DNA of 14,418 bases from assembly GCA_964584495.1 (NCBI GenBank), contig CAZPAH010000076.1, positions 1 through 14,418 on the forward strand, given 5' to 3'. A program made the translations under genes and the position numbers. The DNA comes from CAZPAH01 sp964584495 (GTDB lineage Bacteria; Krumholzibacteriota; Krumholzibacteriia; Krumholzibacteriales; Krumholzibacteriaceae). Under the pieces are notes generated by a model. The model made no database searches, was not told the DNA's origin, and saw only the letters and a list, made by a program, of their open reading frames with translations. Shown here piece after piece: positions 6,909 to 14,050 of this stretch (positions within the stretch are counted from its first letter, which is position 1; the number at the start of each line of letters is the position of its first letter).

Positions 6909-7884
6909 CGGGAAGATAGACCCCAAGAGGATCTGGATCAGCTGGCCCTACCACAGGCGGAGCGATTATCTCGCCAGGGAGTTCGGCTGCGCCTACTACC
7001 ATTTCGGAAGCTCGAACCAGTCGAGGCTCGCCCGCTACGCGAGAGGATTCGCCGATACGCTCAGGACCCTTTTCAGGGAACGCCCCGGTATCCTCTTCGT
7101 TCAGAACCCGTCGCTGATGCTCACGGTGCTGGCGGTTATTCTGAGGCCGTTTTTCCGGTACGTGCTGGTGAACGATTTCCATACCCCTTATATCAGTTTC
7201 TCGTCGCTCGGTGGATCCATCTTTTGGAAAATCCAGAAGTTCTGCATCAGGTTCTCCGATATAACCATAGTTACAAATGAAAGATTCCGCCTTCAGCTTG
7301 GAGCGGGGACGATAATGATACTACCCGACATCCTTCCCCGTTTCGACATCGGGGGAACGAGGCCTCTCGAGGGGGAGAAGAATATTCTCTACATATGCAC
7401 CTTCGCGCAGGACGAGCCGTATCGAAATGTGATGGGCGCCGCCGGCCTTCTCGGTCCGGGCACGCACATATACATTACCGGAAACTACCGGAAGGCCGGG
7501 ATCGATATTGAAGATATCCCGCCGGGGGTTCACATGACCGGTTACCTGCCCGATGCCGATTACCTCGAGCTTATGAATTCGGTCGACGCAGTGATGGTTC
7601 TGACCGAGCAGGAGAACTGCATCGTCTGCGGAGGTTACGAGGGGCTTTCCCTTTCGAAGCCGCTTATCCTCTCGGGAACGGAGGCGCTGCGCGAATACTT
7701 TTCCGCCGGCGCCGTTTACGTGAAACACGACCGGGAATCGATAGCGGCCGGGATAAAAGAGGCATTGGGAGCGAAGGAATCGCTCGAGAAGGAACTCGGC
7801 GCGCTGGCCGTGCGCCTTGGCGAGGATTGGCGCGAAAAATTCGAAATGATTGAGGAAAAGATCGCCTCGCTCGGCGGCCTGTAA
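6877..7884 (+). CDS. Divergent GT4-like glycosyltransferase
   Basis: A 335-residue protein of GT-B layout. The N-terminal half contains WISWPYHRRSDYLAREFG, the VQNPSL segment at 75-80, a hydrophobic stretch LTVLAVILRPFF and the NDFHTPY segment (99-105). The donor domain shows NILYICTFAQDEPYRN, TGYLPDADYLELM and the active-site-like stretch TEQENCIVCGGYEGLSLSK (243-261). That stretch holds two acidic positions and a CxxC (C248, C251) but not the canonical EX7E spacing. It resembles a subgroup of uncharacterised glycosyltransferases in which this loop ends in YEG/YEA before a 'kPlilS' strand. It starts inside the previous gene (32-nt overlap) with AAGGG just upstream, so coupled translation is likely. 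A glycosyltransferase role is well supported by context and fold, less so by catalytic motif. Confidence 0.75.
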   Translation: MNASTRNSRADGKIDPKRIWISWPYHRRSDYLAREFGCAYYHFGSSNQSRLARYARGFADTLRTLFRERPGILFVQNPSLMLTVLAVILRPFFRYVLVNDFHTPYISFSSLGGSIFWKIQKFCIRFSDITIVTNERFRLQLGAGTIMILPDILPRFDIGGTRPLEGEKNILYICTFAQDEPYRNVMGAAGLLGPGTHIYITGNYRKAGIDIEDIPPGVHMTGYLPDADYLELMNSVDAVMVLTEQENCIVCGGYEGLSLSKPLILSGTEALREYFSAGAVYVKHDRESIAAGIKEALGAKESLEKELGALAVRLGEDWREKFEMIEEKIASLGGL

Positions 7885-7907
7885 GCCGCCCTCTTCAGGA
7901 GTCCGCC

Positions 7908-8999
7908 ATGGAACGGAAGATAAAAGTACTGCAGGTGATAGACTCCCTCGAGACGGGCGGGGCCGAGAAGATAGTCTACGACCTGGCGGTGAACCTCGAT
8001 CCCCTCGGCTACGATGTTTCCATATGCAGCCTCGAGGACGAGCGGGAAACGTTCCTTGCCGAAAGATTGATGGAGAAAGGGTTCTCCATTCATTTCCTGG
8101 GAAGGAAAGAGGGATTCGACCTCAGCCTGCCGTCGGGGATACGGCGTATCATAAGGGAGAAATCGATAGACATAGTACATTGCCATATAGGGGGCGAACT
8201 TTACGGGCATGCGGGGACCGTCGGCACAAGGGCGAGGGTCCTAACCACCCTTCACGGGATATTCCCATACAGCCTGAAGCAGAGGGCCCTGATATGGCTC
8301 TGCTCCATCTTCAAGAAGAACTACAAGGTCGCCGTCTCGAAGGAGCTTCAGAAGCTCTACAATTGTCACACGCTGATCTATAACGGCGTCGATACCGGCT
8401 CCCCCCCACCCGCCGCAGACGGTATCGGCGAATTCCACCGATCGTCCGACGATATCGTCGTCGCTATCACGGGAAGGCTCTCGCAGGTGAAGAACCACAG
8501 AAACTTTCTCGATGCCGCCTCCATCGTTAGCTCAAGGAACGAGAAGGTGAAATTCGTCGTCGTGGGGGACGGTCCCCTCCAACGCGACCTCGAGAGATAC
8601 TGCGAGTCGAAAGGGATATCGGAACGGACCGTATTCACCGGTTACAGGAAAGACATAGAATCGATAATGAACCAAATAGATATTTCCGTCCTCTCTTCGG
8701 ATTCCGAGGGTCTGCCGATGGTCGTGCTCGAATCGATGGCCGCCTCCAAGCCGGTAGTGGCGACTGCCGTCGGCGGCATACCGGAGCTCGTGATCGACGA
8801 CGTGACCGGCATCCTCGTCGAGCCCCGGGACCCGGCCGCCCTCGCATCGGCGATCGAGAGGCTTGCGGGCGACGGCCCCCTGCGGGAGAGGATGGGCAGG
8901 GCGGCGAGAAAGAGGATCGAGGATAACTTCTCGACTTCGATAATGATCGATAAATATCGCCTCGTTTATGGTAACTTGCTGGACGGACGGAGAGCGTGA
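7908..8999 (+). CDS. GT4-family glycosyltransferase (GT-B fold)
   Basis: A 363-residue retaining glycosyltransferase. It opens KVLQVIDSLETGGAEKIVYDL, with the GGAE loop at residues 17-20 that is typical of GT4 enzymes of polysaccharide synthesis. DIVHCHIGG (88-96) and TTLHGIFPY (113-121) follow in the acceptor domain. The donor domain has VVAITGRLSQVKNH, FVVVGDGPLQRDLE, FTGYRKDI, and the EX7E pair E267/E275 within SEGLPMVVLESMA. VGGIPELV and GILVEPRDP complete the family signature. CAGGAG precedes the ATG at about 8 nt, and the gap from the preceding gene is 23 bp. Together with the two upstream enzymes it implies at least three sugar additions. Confidence 0.92.
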   Translation: MERKIKVLQVIDSLETGGAEKIVYDLAVNLDPLGYDVSICSLEDERETFLAERLMEKGFSIHFLGRKEGFDLSLPSGIRRIIREKSIDIVHCHIGGELYGHAGTVGTRARVLTTLHGIFPYSLKQRALIWLCSIFKKNYKVAVSKELQKLYNCHTLIYNGVDTGSPPPAADGIGEFHRSSDDIVVAITGRLSQVKNHRNFLDAASIVSSRNEKVKFVVVGDGPLQRDLERYCESKGISERTVFTGYRKDIESIMNQIDISVLSSDSEGLPMVVLESMAASKPVVATAVGGIPELVIDDVTGILVEPRDPAALASAIERLAGDGPLRERMGRAARKRIEDNFSTSIMIDKYRLVYGNLLDGRRA

Positions 9000-9649
9000 A
9001 GATATACTCGGGACCGGTGGACGCCGGTTCCGCATGGCACACGATCGGAGATGTCTCTATGAGGAGCTTTTTAAAGGCATTGATGAACGGCCTCTGCCGG
9101 GTTGCGATATCGCCCGTATACCTGATAGTTGCTCTATGTCAGAGCCTTTCGGGCTCGGAAGACGCATTCCTCTTCTTCGCGCAGATCTACAGCAGGTGCT
9201 GCGGCAAGCCGGGAGAATATATCAGGCGCGCCTACTACCGCTGGACGCTGCGCAGAGTCGGCGAGAACCTTGTCGTAGGATTCGGCTCGTTCTTCACGCA
9301 CAGGGAAGTCACGGCCGGGGACGGGGTCTGGATCGGCCAGTACGCGGTCATAGGAAGGATCGATATCGGCTCGAACGTCCTCATAGGCGACCATTCATCG
9401 ATCCCGAGCGGAAGGCATCAGCACAGGTACGACGGGAACGGAATGCTTATCCACAGCGGCGAAGAGCCCGCCGTCCTGTCGATCGGCAGCAACTCGTGGA
9501 TAGGCGTGGGGTGCGTCGTCTTGGCCGATATAGGAGAAGGATCGATAGTCGGGGCGGGCAGCGTCGTTGTGAAAGAGATAGAACCCTTTTCGGTCGCGGC
9601 GGGAAACCCGGCTGCGACGATAAGAAAACGTGAAGGCGGTCGGGATTGA
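8996..9649 (+). CDS. Left-handed beta-helix (hexapeptide repeat) acyltransferase
   Basis: A 217-residue (or 196-residue) protein likely to O- or N-acetylate a sugar. Residues about 92-205 carry imperfect hexapeptide repeats: ENLVVGFGSFF, VWIGQYAVIGRIDIGSNVLIG, IGSNSWIGVGCVVLADIG, IVGAGSVVVKEI. They end in SVAAGNPA, the family's closing motif. A histidine pair in SGRHQHRY (138-145) lies where catalytic or acceptor residues often sit. The region 22-85, with a hydrophobic stretch VAISPVYLIVALC and the YIRRAYYRWTL helix, is common in sugar acetyltransferases. The GTG at 8996 overlaps the previous stop by 4 nt (GTGA) and follows GGACGGAGAG. An ATG at 9059 with GGAG upstream is a real alternative that removes 21 unremarkable residues. 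Its position in the run implies decoration of the same glycan. Confidence 0.83.
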   Translation: MKIYSGPVDAGSAWHTIGDVSMRSFLKALMNGLCRVAISPVYLIVALCQSLSGSEDAFLFFAQIYSRCCGKPGEYIRRAYYRWTLRRVGENLVVGFGSFFTHREVTAGDGVWIGQYAVIGRIDIGSNVLIGDHSSIPSGRHQHRYDGNGMLIHSGEEPAVLSIGSNSWIGVGCVVLADIGEGSIVGAGSVVVKEIEPFSVAAGNPAATIRKREGGRD

Positions 9650-10446
9650 TCGAAGGCAAGAAGCACAAGGAAATGGTCAGGGACTACTTCGACGGCGATT
9701 CGATTCGTTACGAGAACCAGCGCTACACGGACGAGTTCACCAATTGTCATCAGTATTCCTACCTGGCGAGAAAAAAGCACGTTCTCGGACTTCTCGAGGA
9801 ACCGGGAACCGAGATGCTGGACATAGGGTGCGGTCCGGGGATCTACACTTCCGAGCTTATCGAAAGGAACCACACGGTGCTGGGCCTCGATATCTCGCCC
9901 AGGATGATCGGGAGGGCGAAGGAGAAATTCTCCGGAGAGATAGAGGCGGGAAAGGTCTCCTTCCGCGCGGGCGAGATATTCGATCTGGGAGGGATGGATG
10001 GAAGGTTCGGCGCCGTCATATGCATAGGGGTGATCTCGTACATCCCCGAGATAGGGAAATTTCTCGACAGGCTCTTCGCCCTGATCAGGCCGGGGGGCTA
10101 CGCCGTTATACAGATCTCCAAGAAGTATTCTCCCAAGGCGGTGGAAGAGACGCTGGTCTACCCCTCCCTTAAAATGTTGAAAGGGCTTCTTACGCGGCAA
10201 AAAACGGCCAGGGATTGGGAGTTCGACCTGAGGCGCTACACGGTCCGGCGATTCAACACGCTGACCTCGCGCAGCGGATTCCGGCTGGAAAGAGGCGTGC
10301 ATTTCGATTACACCCTGCCGATCCTGAATATCTCGGCGAAAGGGCCGAGCCTAAGGCTCGCCTCATTTCTGGAGGAGCACGGCGCCCGTCTTGTCCAAAG
10401 CATGCTGGCTGGGGATTATGTCGCCAGATACAGGAAAGTCGGTTGA
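9646..10446 (+). CDS. Class I SAM-dependent methyltransferase
   Basis: A 266-residue methyltransferase. Motif I, LDIGCGPG, is at residues 58-65, and the acidic ribose-binding residue follows at D82 in VLGLDISPRMI. Motif III/IV-like segments are VSFRAGEIFDL and FGAVICIGVISYIP, then LIRPGGYAVIQIS, a typical Rossmann methyltransferase order. The opening KKHKEMVRDYFDGDS resembles methyltransferases found in polysaccharide clusters. The start is a TTG at 9646 overlapping the upstream stop by 4 nt (TTGA). A later ATG at 9673 has an AAGGAA too close to it to be convincing. The substrate is probably a sugar hydroxyl or carboxyl, or the lipid carrier. A small-molecule or ubiquinone-type role is possible but less consistent with the neighbours. 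Confidence 0.82.
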   Translation: MIEGKKHKEMVRDYFDGDSIRYENQRYTDEFTNCHQYSYLARKKHVLGLLEEPGTEMLDIGCGPGIYTSELIERNHTVLGLDISPRMIGRAKEKFSGEIEAGKVSFRAGEIFDLGGMDGRFGAVICIGVISYIPEIGKFLDRLFALIRPGGYAVIQISKKYSPKAVEETLVYPSLKMLKGLLTRQKTARDWEFDLRRYTVRRFNTLTSRSGFRLERGVHFDYTLPILNISAKGPSLRLASFLEEHGARLVQSMLAGDYVARYRKVG

Positions 10447-10465
10447 CGGGAGAAGGTTCCGGCGG

Positions 10466-11278
10466 ATGAAATTCGGTGAAGGCCAAACGATCAGCAGCAC
10501 GGCCAATCCAGCGATCAAATCGGTTATCCGGCTTCGCAAGAAAAGCGAAAGAGCCGCTTCCGGACTGATACTGGTCGAGGGCGCCAGGGAGATCTCCCGG
10601 GCCCTGCGGGGAGGGATCGCCGTTAAAGAGCTTTTCCTCTGCCCGACGATTCCGCCGGGGGAGGAGGGAACGGCACTCATCGACAGGCTTCTACGGGCAA
10701 ACACAAAGATCACAACCGTCTCCAAAAGCGTTTTCGCCAAGATCGCATACAGGGAGGGCGTGGGCGGCATCGTCGCGGTCGCCGCCAGGCCTCCTACCGG
10801 CCTTCGGTTCCTTCCCGCCGGTGAAGATCCATTGATACTCGCGGTGGATCGGGTGGAAAAACCGGGAAACTTGGGGGCGATCTTCCGCTCGGCCGACGGA
10901 TCGGGGGCGACCGGCATCATCATAAGCGACCCGGCAGCGGAACCGGGCAACCCCAATGTCATCAGGGCCAGCCTGGGAACGGTGTTCACCGTTCCCTGCG
11001 CCGTGACCGGCAGGCGGGAAGCGATTGAATGGCTCAGGGAGAGGGGTATTGCGATCATCGTCACAACCCCCGACGGAGACAAGCTCTACAGCGATATAGA
11101 CATGAAGCCGCCCTCGGCGATCGTCGTGGGCAGCGAGGAGGCGGGTGTAGCGCCGGAATGGCTGGAAGCGGCGGATTTCAAGGCCAGGATTCCTATGCTG
11201 GGATCCGCAGATTCCCTCAACGTCTCGGCGGCCGCCGCCCTTATCCTCTACGAGGCCTTGAGACAGCGAAGCCGTTAA
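10466..11278 (+). CDS. TrmH/SpoU family RNA 2'-O-methyltransferase
   Basis: A 270-residue SPOUT enzyme that should methylate a ribose 2'-OH in rRNA or tRNA. The N-terminal substrate-binding domain opens ISSTANPAIKSVIRLRKKSER with LILVEGARE, the usual start of 23S rRNA-type members. The knotted catalytic domain shows motif 1 KPGNLGAIFRSADGSGA (132-148, N135 and R141), motif 2 IVVGSEEAGV (219-228) and motif 3 IPMLGSADSLNVSAA (242-256, with S250/N252). The SE in motif 2 replaces the more common NE. ATG at 10466 was chosen: GAGAAGG lies about 9 nt upstream and the gap to the methyltransferase is 19 bp. An upstream in-frame start at 10391 would overlap that gene and add no domain. Probably a housekeeping gene sharing the glycan transcript. 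Confidence 0.9.
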   Translation: MKFGEGQTISSTANPAIKSVIRLRKKSERAASGLILVEGAREISRALRGGIAVKELFLCPTIPPGEEGTALIDRLLRANTKITTVSKSVFAKIAYREGVGGIVAVAARPPTGLRFLPAGEDPLILAVDRVEKPGNLGAIFRSADGSGATGIIISDPAAEPGNPNVIRASLGTVFTVPCAVTGRREAIEWLRERGIAIIVTTPDGDKLYSDIDMKPPSAIVVGSEEAGVAPEWLEAADFKARIPMLGSADSLNVSAAAALILYEALRQRSR

Positions 11279-11312
11279 GGGCCCGAAAGATCTGGAATTC
11301 ATAGCGGCTTCG
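11267..11312. repeat. 8-bp inverted repeat bracketing the TrmH end and the nitroreductase promoter
   Basis: CGAAGCCG (11267-11274) and CGGCTTCG (11305-11312) are exact inverted copies separated by 30 nt, with GGGCCC in the loop. The left arm lies in the last codons of the RNA methyltransferase and the right arm ends two bases before TATAAT. A terminator is unlikely because the loop is long and no T-run follows. A regulatory role is possible but unproven. Confidence 0.3.
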
Positions 11313-11314
11313 TG

Positions 11315-11320
11315 TATAAT
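11315..11320 (+). promoter_or_regulatory. Candidate -10 element for the nitroreductase unit
   Basis: A perfect TATAAT lies 33 bp before the GTG start at 11353. The 17-bp -35 position reads CTGGAA, which matches only three consensus bases. A -10-led promoter is plausible, giving the nitroreductase its own transcript in addition to any read-through. Confidence 0.42.
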
Positions 11321-11352
11321 CATGATTCACCCACCCACCGAGAGGAGGAACA

Positions 11353-11853
11353 GTGTCCGTAGAAAATATTTTCGCCAGGAGATCGATCCGGAAGTATCTC
11401 GACCGGCCGGTCGAGGAGAACGACCTGCAGACACTGCTCGAAGCAGGGATGGCCGCTCCTTCGTCACGAAACCTCAGGCCGTGGCACATGGTGCTGGTGA
11501 CCGACCGCTCCATCCTTGACAGGCTGGCCGAAGCGCACCCGTACGGGAAAATGCTGTTCGAAGCGCCGGCGGCGATCGCCGTCTGCGCGGACGTGGAAAT
11601 CTCCCCTGATTTCTGGATACAGGACTGCGCGGCCGGCACCGAGAATATCCTCGTGGCCGCCGCGGGGCTCGGCCTCGGAACGGTTTGGCTCGGCTGCCAC
11701 CCGAGGGAGGACAGGGTCTCCGCGATCAAGAGCATCCTTGGGATCCCGGAAGGCATCGGCGTACTCAGTCTCATAGCGGTAGGTTACCCGGGAGAGAAGA
11801 AGGAGCCGCGCACCCAGTACGACGAATCCCGTGTCCACAGGGAAGGCTGGTAA
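11353..11853 (+). CDS. Nitroreductase family FMN oxidoreductase
   Basis: A 166-residue flavoprotein predicted to use FMN and NAD(P)H to reduce nitro, quinone or similar groups. The usual opening IFARRSIRKYLDRPV (6-20) supplies the flavin-phosphate arginines. AGMAAPSSRNLRPW (31-44) is the second flavin-binding segment, and AAAGLGLGTVWLG (102-114) is the conserved dimer and flavin loop. Length fits compact family members. It starts at GTG (11353) after AGGAGG with 4-nt spacing. It is followed 9 bp later by a small hypothetical gene. The exact substrate cannot be inferred, and no link to the glycan genes is evident. Confidence 0.88.
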   Translation: MSVENIFARRSIRKYLDRPVEENDLQTLLEAGMAAPSSRNLRPWHMVLVTDRSILDRLAEAHPYGKMLFEAPAAIAVCADVEISPDFWIQDCAAGTENILVAAAGLGLGTVWLGCHPREDRVSAIKSILGIPEGIGVLSLIAVGYPGEKKEPRTQYDESRVHREGW

Positions 11854-11862
11854 GGGACCGGC

Positions 11863-12153
11863 ATGGAGCTGTTCAGGGATAACGTTTTCGAAACGCTCAT
11901 AGAGGCGATGGAAAAGAGGTTCGACTCTCACGACCTCATCTTCGAAATGATGCGGCGCTTCCCGCGTCAGTATACCCAGGCCCTCTACGAGTGCCGTAGG
12001 GCGAAGGACCCCATCCAGACCCTTCATGCCCAGATAGGAAGAAAATTGCTGTCCTTCGAGGGCAGGATAAGGAAAACGAGGCGAAAGTCCTCTAGAAACG
12101 TCCGCGGTCTCCCTTCGGAAAACCAGCGCTGGGAGAAGATCGATCCGGGCTGA
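11863..12153 (+). CDS. Small conserved-looking hypothetical protein (96 residues)
   Basis: I do not recognise a named family. The protein has a helix-rich N-terminal half (LFRDNVFETLIEAMEKRF, DLIFEMMRRFPRQY), then LYECRRAKDPIQTLHAQIGRKL, and a strongly basic tail (RIRKTRRKSSRNVRG) ending SENQRWEKI. No signal peptide or membrane segment is visible. The basic tail could bind nucleic acid or acidic lipids, which is only a guess. AGGGA lies a few bases before the ATG, and it begins 9 bp after the nitroreductase stop, so coupled expression is likely. The pattern of hydrophobic, aromatic and basic residues looks selected rather than random, which is why I keep it. Confidence 0.6.
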   Translation: MELFRDNVFETLIEAMEKRFDSHDLIFEMMRRFPRQYTQALYECRRAKDPIQTLHAQIGRKLLSFEGRIRKTRRKSSRNVRGLPSENQRWEKIDPG

Positions 12154-12161
12154 ACGCCCGG
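12145..12161 (+). other. Stop-codon hairpin at the end of the small hypothetical gene
   Basis: CCGGGC (12145-12150) and GCCCGG (12156-12161) form an exact 6-bp stem. Its 5-nt loop holds the TGA stop codon of the 96-residue gene. No T-run follows, so it is not a standard Rho-independent terminator, but it could protect the 3' end or attenuate read-through into the ligase. Confidence 0.35.
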
Positions 12162-12210
12162 CGGGAGAGGTACGGTAAGATTTAACGGCCGCTTACATCT
12201 CAAAAAAGGT

Positions 12211-12238
12211 TTGCCCGCCGCAAATTCAAAGTGATAAA
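12211..12238 (+). promoter_or_regulatory. Weak candidate promoter for the ligase-UbiA unit
   Basis: TTGCCC (12211-12216), a 16-nt gap and GATAAA (12233-12238) lie about 64 bp before the ATG at 12302. TTGACT at 12239-12244 is a better -35 but has no good -10 behind it. GGGGGT just before the ATG is the ribosome site. The 148-bp gap shows no other clear signal. Confidence 0.25.
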
Positions 12239-12301
12239 TTGACTCCGTCCGATAGAAATGAGTCTCGAGCAATATTAATTGGAGTTTCAGGGGGTATCTA
12301 A

Positions 12302-14050
12302 ATGCCGGAAAAATCCGAAGTTTTAACACCGGGGACGTTCGAGAAGCTGGGATTGAGAACTCTTTCCGAGCTGTACGATTACGCCGTGGAGAATTTCAGG
12401 GATTTGACGGCGATGAAAAAACACCACCCGTGGGGGTACCAGTCTATCTCCTACCAGGAGTTCGGCAAGCTCGTCTCCTTCCTGGGCTCGGGATTGATAG
12501 GGATGGGACTCGAAAAGGGCGACAGGGTCGTCCTGATGGCGGATAACAGTCCCGAATGGCCGCTGGTCTATGCCGCCGTGACGTCATGCGGCGCGGCGAT
12601 CGTGCCGCTCGATATCAGGCTGAAGAGAAACGAGCTGCGCCATCTTCTGCTTCACAGCGAGGCGAAGATGCTTATCGTCTCGCCGGGAGTCTACAACGAG
12701 CTGCTGGATGGGATGCAGACCGGCGCGATCGAGACGATAGTTATCGGAGAGCGTGACGCCTTACTGGAGGGGGCCACCCTGGCGGAGGTCATGGCCTCGG
12801 GCAAGGAGAAAATAAACAGCGGCAGCTCTGCCTTCTTCCGCAGGAAGACAGAGGTGAACCCGGACGATATAGCCGCGATATGCTACACTTCCGGAACGAC
12901 CGGTCAGCCGAAAGGGGCCGTGCTTCTGCACAGCAACCTTATCGCGAACACCGAGTCGATCCGCTGCAGGCTTCCGATCACCGACAGTGATGTTTTTCTC
13001 GCGCTGCTGCCGATGCATCACACCTTCGCTACGATGTGCCTGTTTCTAGCCCCATTATCGGCCGGATCTACGATCGCTTTCGGGCGCTCTATGAAATCGA
13101 GAATTATCATGGAGGATGTCGCCAGGGAGAACGTGACGGTGCTTGTGGGCGTACCCCTGCTCTTCGAGCATCTCGCCGTGCCCCTGGGCGCCGGGATCTC
13201 CGGCGGCGCGCAAGGAGGGGGTTTCGTTAAGAGGATATTCGGCGGAATCTCCCGGGGAATCGGAAGACTGCTGCGCGGAAAGCCCGGAAGGGCTTCCAGG
13301 AAACGGCTGCCCGCCGGCTTCGAGAATATCAGGCTCTGTGTAAGCGGCGCCGCATCCCTGCGCCCCAACATTGAAAACGCCCTTCTGTCGGCCGGTCTCC
13401 CGCTTCTTCAAGGGTACGGGCTCACCGAGGCCTCTCCCGTCATTTCGGTAAATCCCCTGGGAAAGCAGAAAGCGGGAACCGTCGGCCCGCCCCTGCCCGG
13501 TATCGAGGTAAAGATAGAAAGTCCCGATGCGGAAGGGATCGGCGAGATCGTCGTGAAGGGCGCGAACGTGATGAAGGAATACTACCGGAATCCCGAGGGC
13601 ACCGCGGAGGTCCTCAGGCGCGGGCGCCTATACACGGGAGACCTGGGAAAGCTCGACGGAGACGGTTTTATCACGATCGCGGGAAGGAAGAAGTCCGTCA
13701 TCGTCACGGCGGGCGGAAAAAACATCTATCCATACGAGATCGAGACCCTTCTCTGCAAAAGCAGGTATATCCTGGAAGCGCTGGTCATTCCGGTCCAGGA
13801 CAGCAAGGGGAACTCCCGGCCGGGCGCGGTAATAGTGCCCGACTATGACGCCCTCGGCTCGATCGGCGAACCTAGTGGAAACCTGACCGAGGAGAAGATC
13901 AAGGAGATAATCTCAGGCGAGATCTCCTCCATCTGCAGCGGACTCGCCGATTACAAGCGCATATCGGTCTTCCAGATCAGGGATGAGGAGTTTCCCAAGA
14001 CCACAACGCGCAAGATCAAGCGTCACATGGTGAGATGGATCGAGGAATAG
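12302..14050 (+). CDS. AMP-dependent synthetase/ligase (long-chain acyl-CoA synthetase type)
   Basis: A 582-residue adenylating enzyme that should activate a fatty or other carboxylic acid as an acyl-AMP and load it on CoA. Core motifs in order are: P-loop-like YTSGTTGQPKG (195-205), LPMHHTFATM (236-245), VSGAASLRPNIENALL (348-362), GYGLTEASPV (371-380), TGD (445-447) and GRKKSVIVTAGGKNIYP (461-477). The C-terminal lysine motif reads FPKTTTRKIKR (564-574). The usual glycine before the catalytic lysine is arginine there (R570, then K571), a departure worth noting. Residues 298-338 hold a Gly/Arg-rich insertion with basic segments that could touch membrane or substrate. Its stop overlaps the UbiA-like start by 16 nt, so the two are probably made together. 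Chain length and substrate are unknown. Confidence 0.88.
   Translation: MPEKSEVLTPGTFEKLGLRTLSELYDYAVENFRDLTAMKKHHPWGYQSISYQEFGKLVSFLGSGLIGMGLEKGDRVVLMADNSPEWPLVYAAVTSCGAAIVPLDIRLKRNELRHLLLHSEAKMLIVSPGVYNELLDGMQTGAIETIVIGERDALLEGATLAEVMASGKEKINSGSSAFFRRKTEVNPDDIAAICYTSGTTGQPKGAVLLHSNLIANTESIRCRLPITDSDVFLALLPMHHTFATMCLFLAPLSAGSTIAFGRSMKSRIIMEDVARENVTVLVGVPLLFEHLAVPLGAGISGGAQGGGFVKRIFGGISRGIGRLLRGKPGRASRKRLPAGFENIRLCVSGAASLRPNIENALLSAGLPLLQGYGLTEASPVISVNPLGKQKAGTVGPPLPGIEVKIESPDAEGIGEIVVKGANVMKEYYRNPEGTAEVLRRGRLYTGDLGKLDGDGFITIAGRKKSVIVTAGGKNIYPYEIETLLCKSRYILEALVIPVQDSKGNSRPGAVIVPDYDALGSIGEPSGNLTEEKIKEIISGEISSICSGLADYKRISVFQIRDEEFPKTTTRKIKRHMVRWIEE

Noticed and set aside
9418..10302. A 294-codon minus-strand open frame across the acyltransferase and methyltransferase
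   Set aside because: It spans two real genes on the other strand and has no recognisable fold.
10363..11082. A 239-codon minus-strand open frame inside the RNA methyltransferase
   Set aside because: Low-complexity Ser/Ala/Pro composition. All SPOUT motifs are on the plus strand.
11279..11300. ApaI-, BglII- and EcoRI-type sites within 22 bp, considered as vector or cloning sequence
   Set aside because: Flanking sequence continues naturally in composition and gene context, so the cluster is most likely chance.
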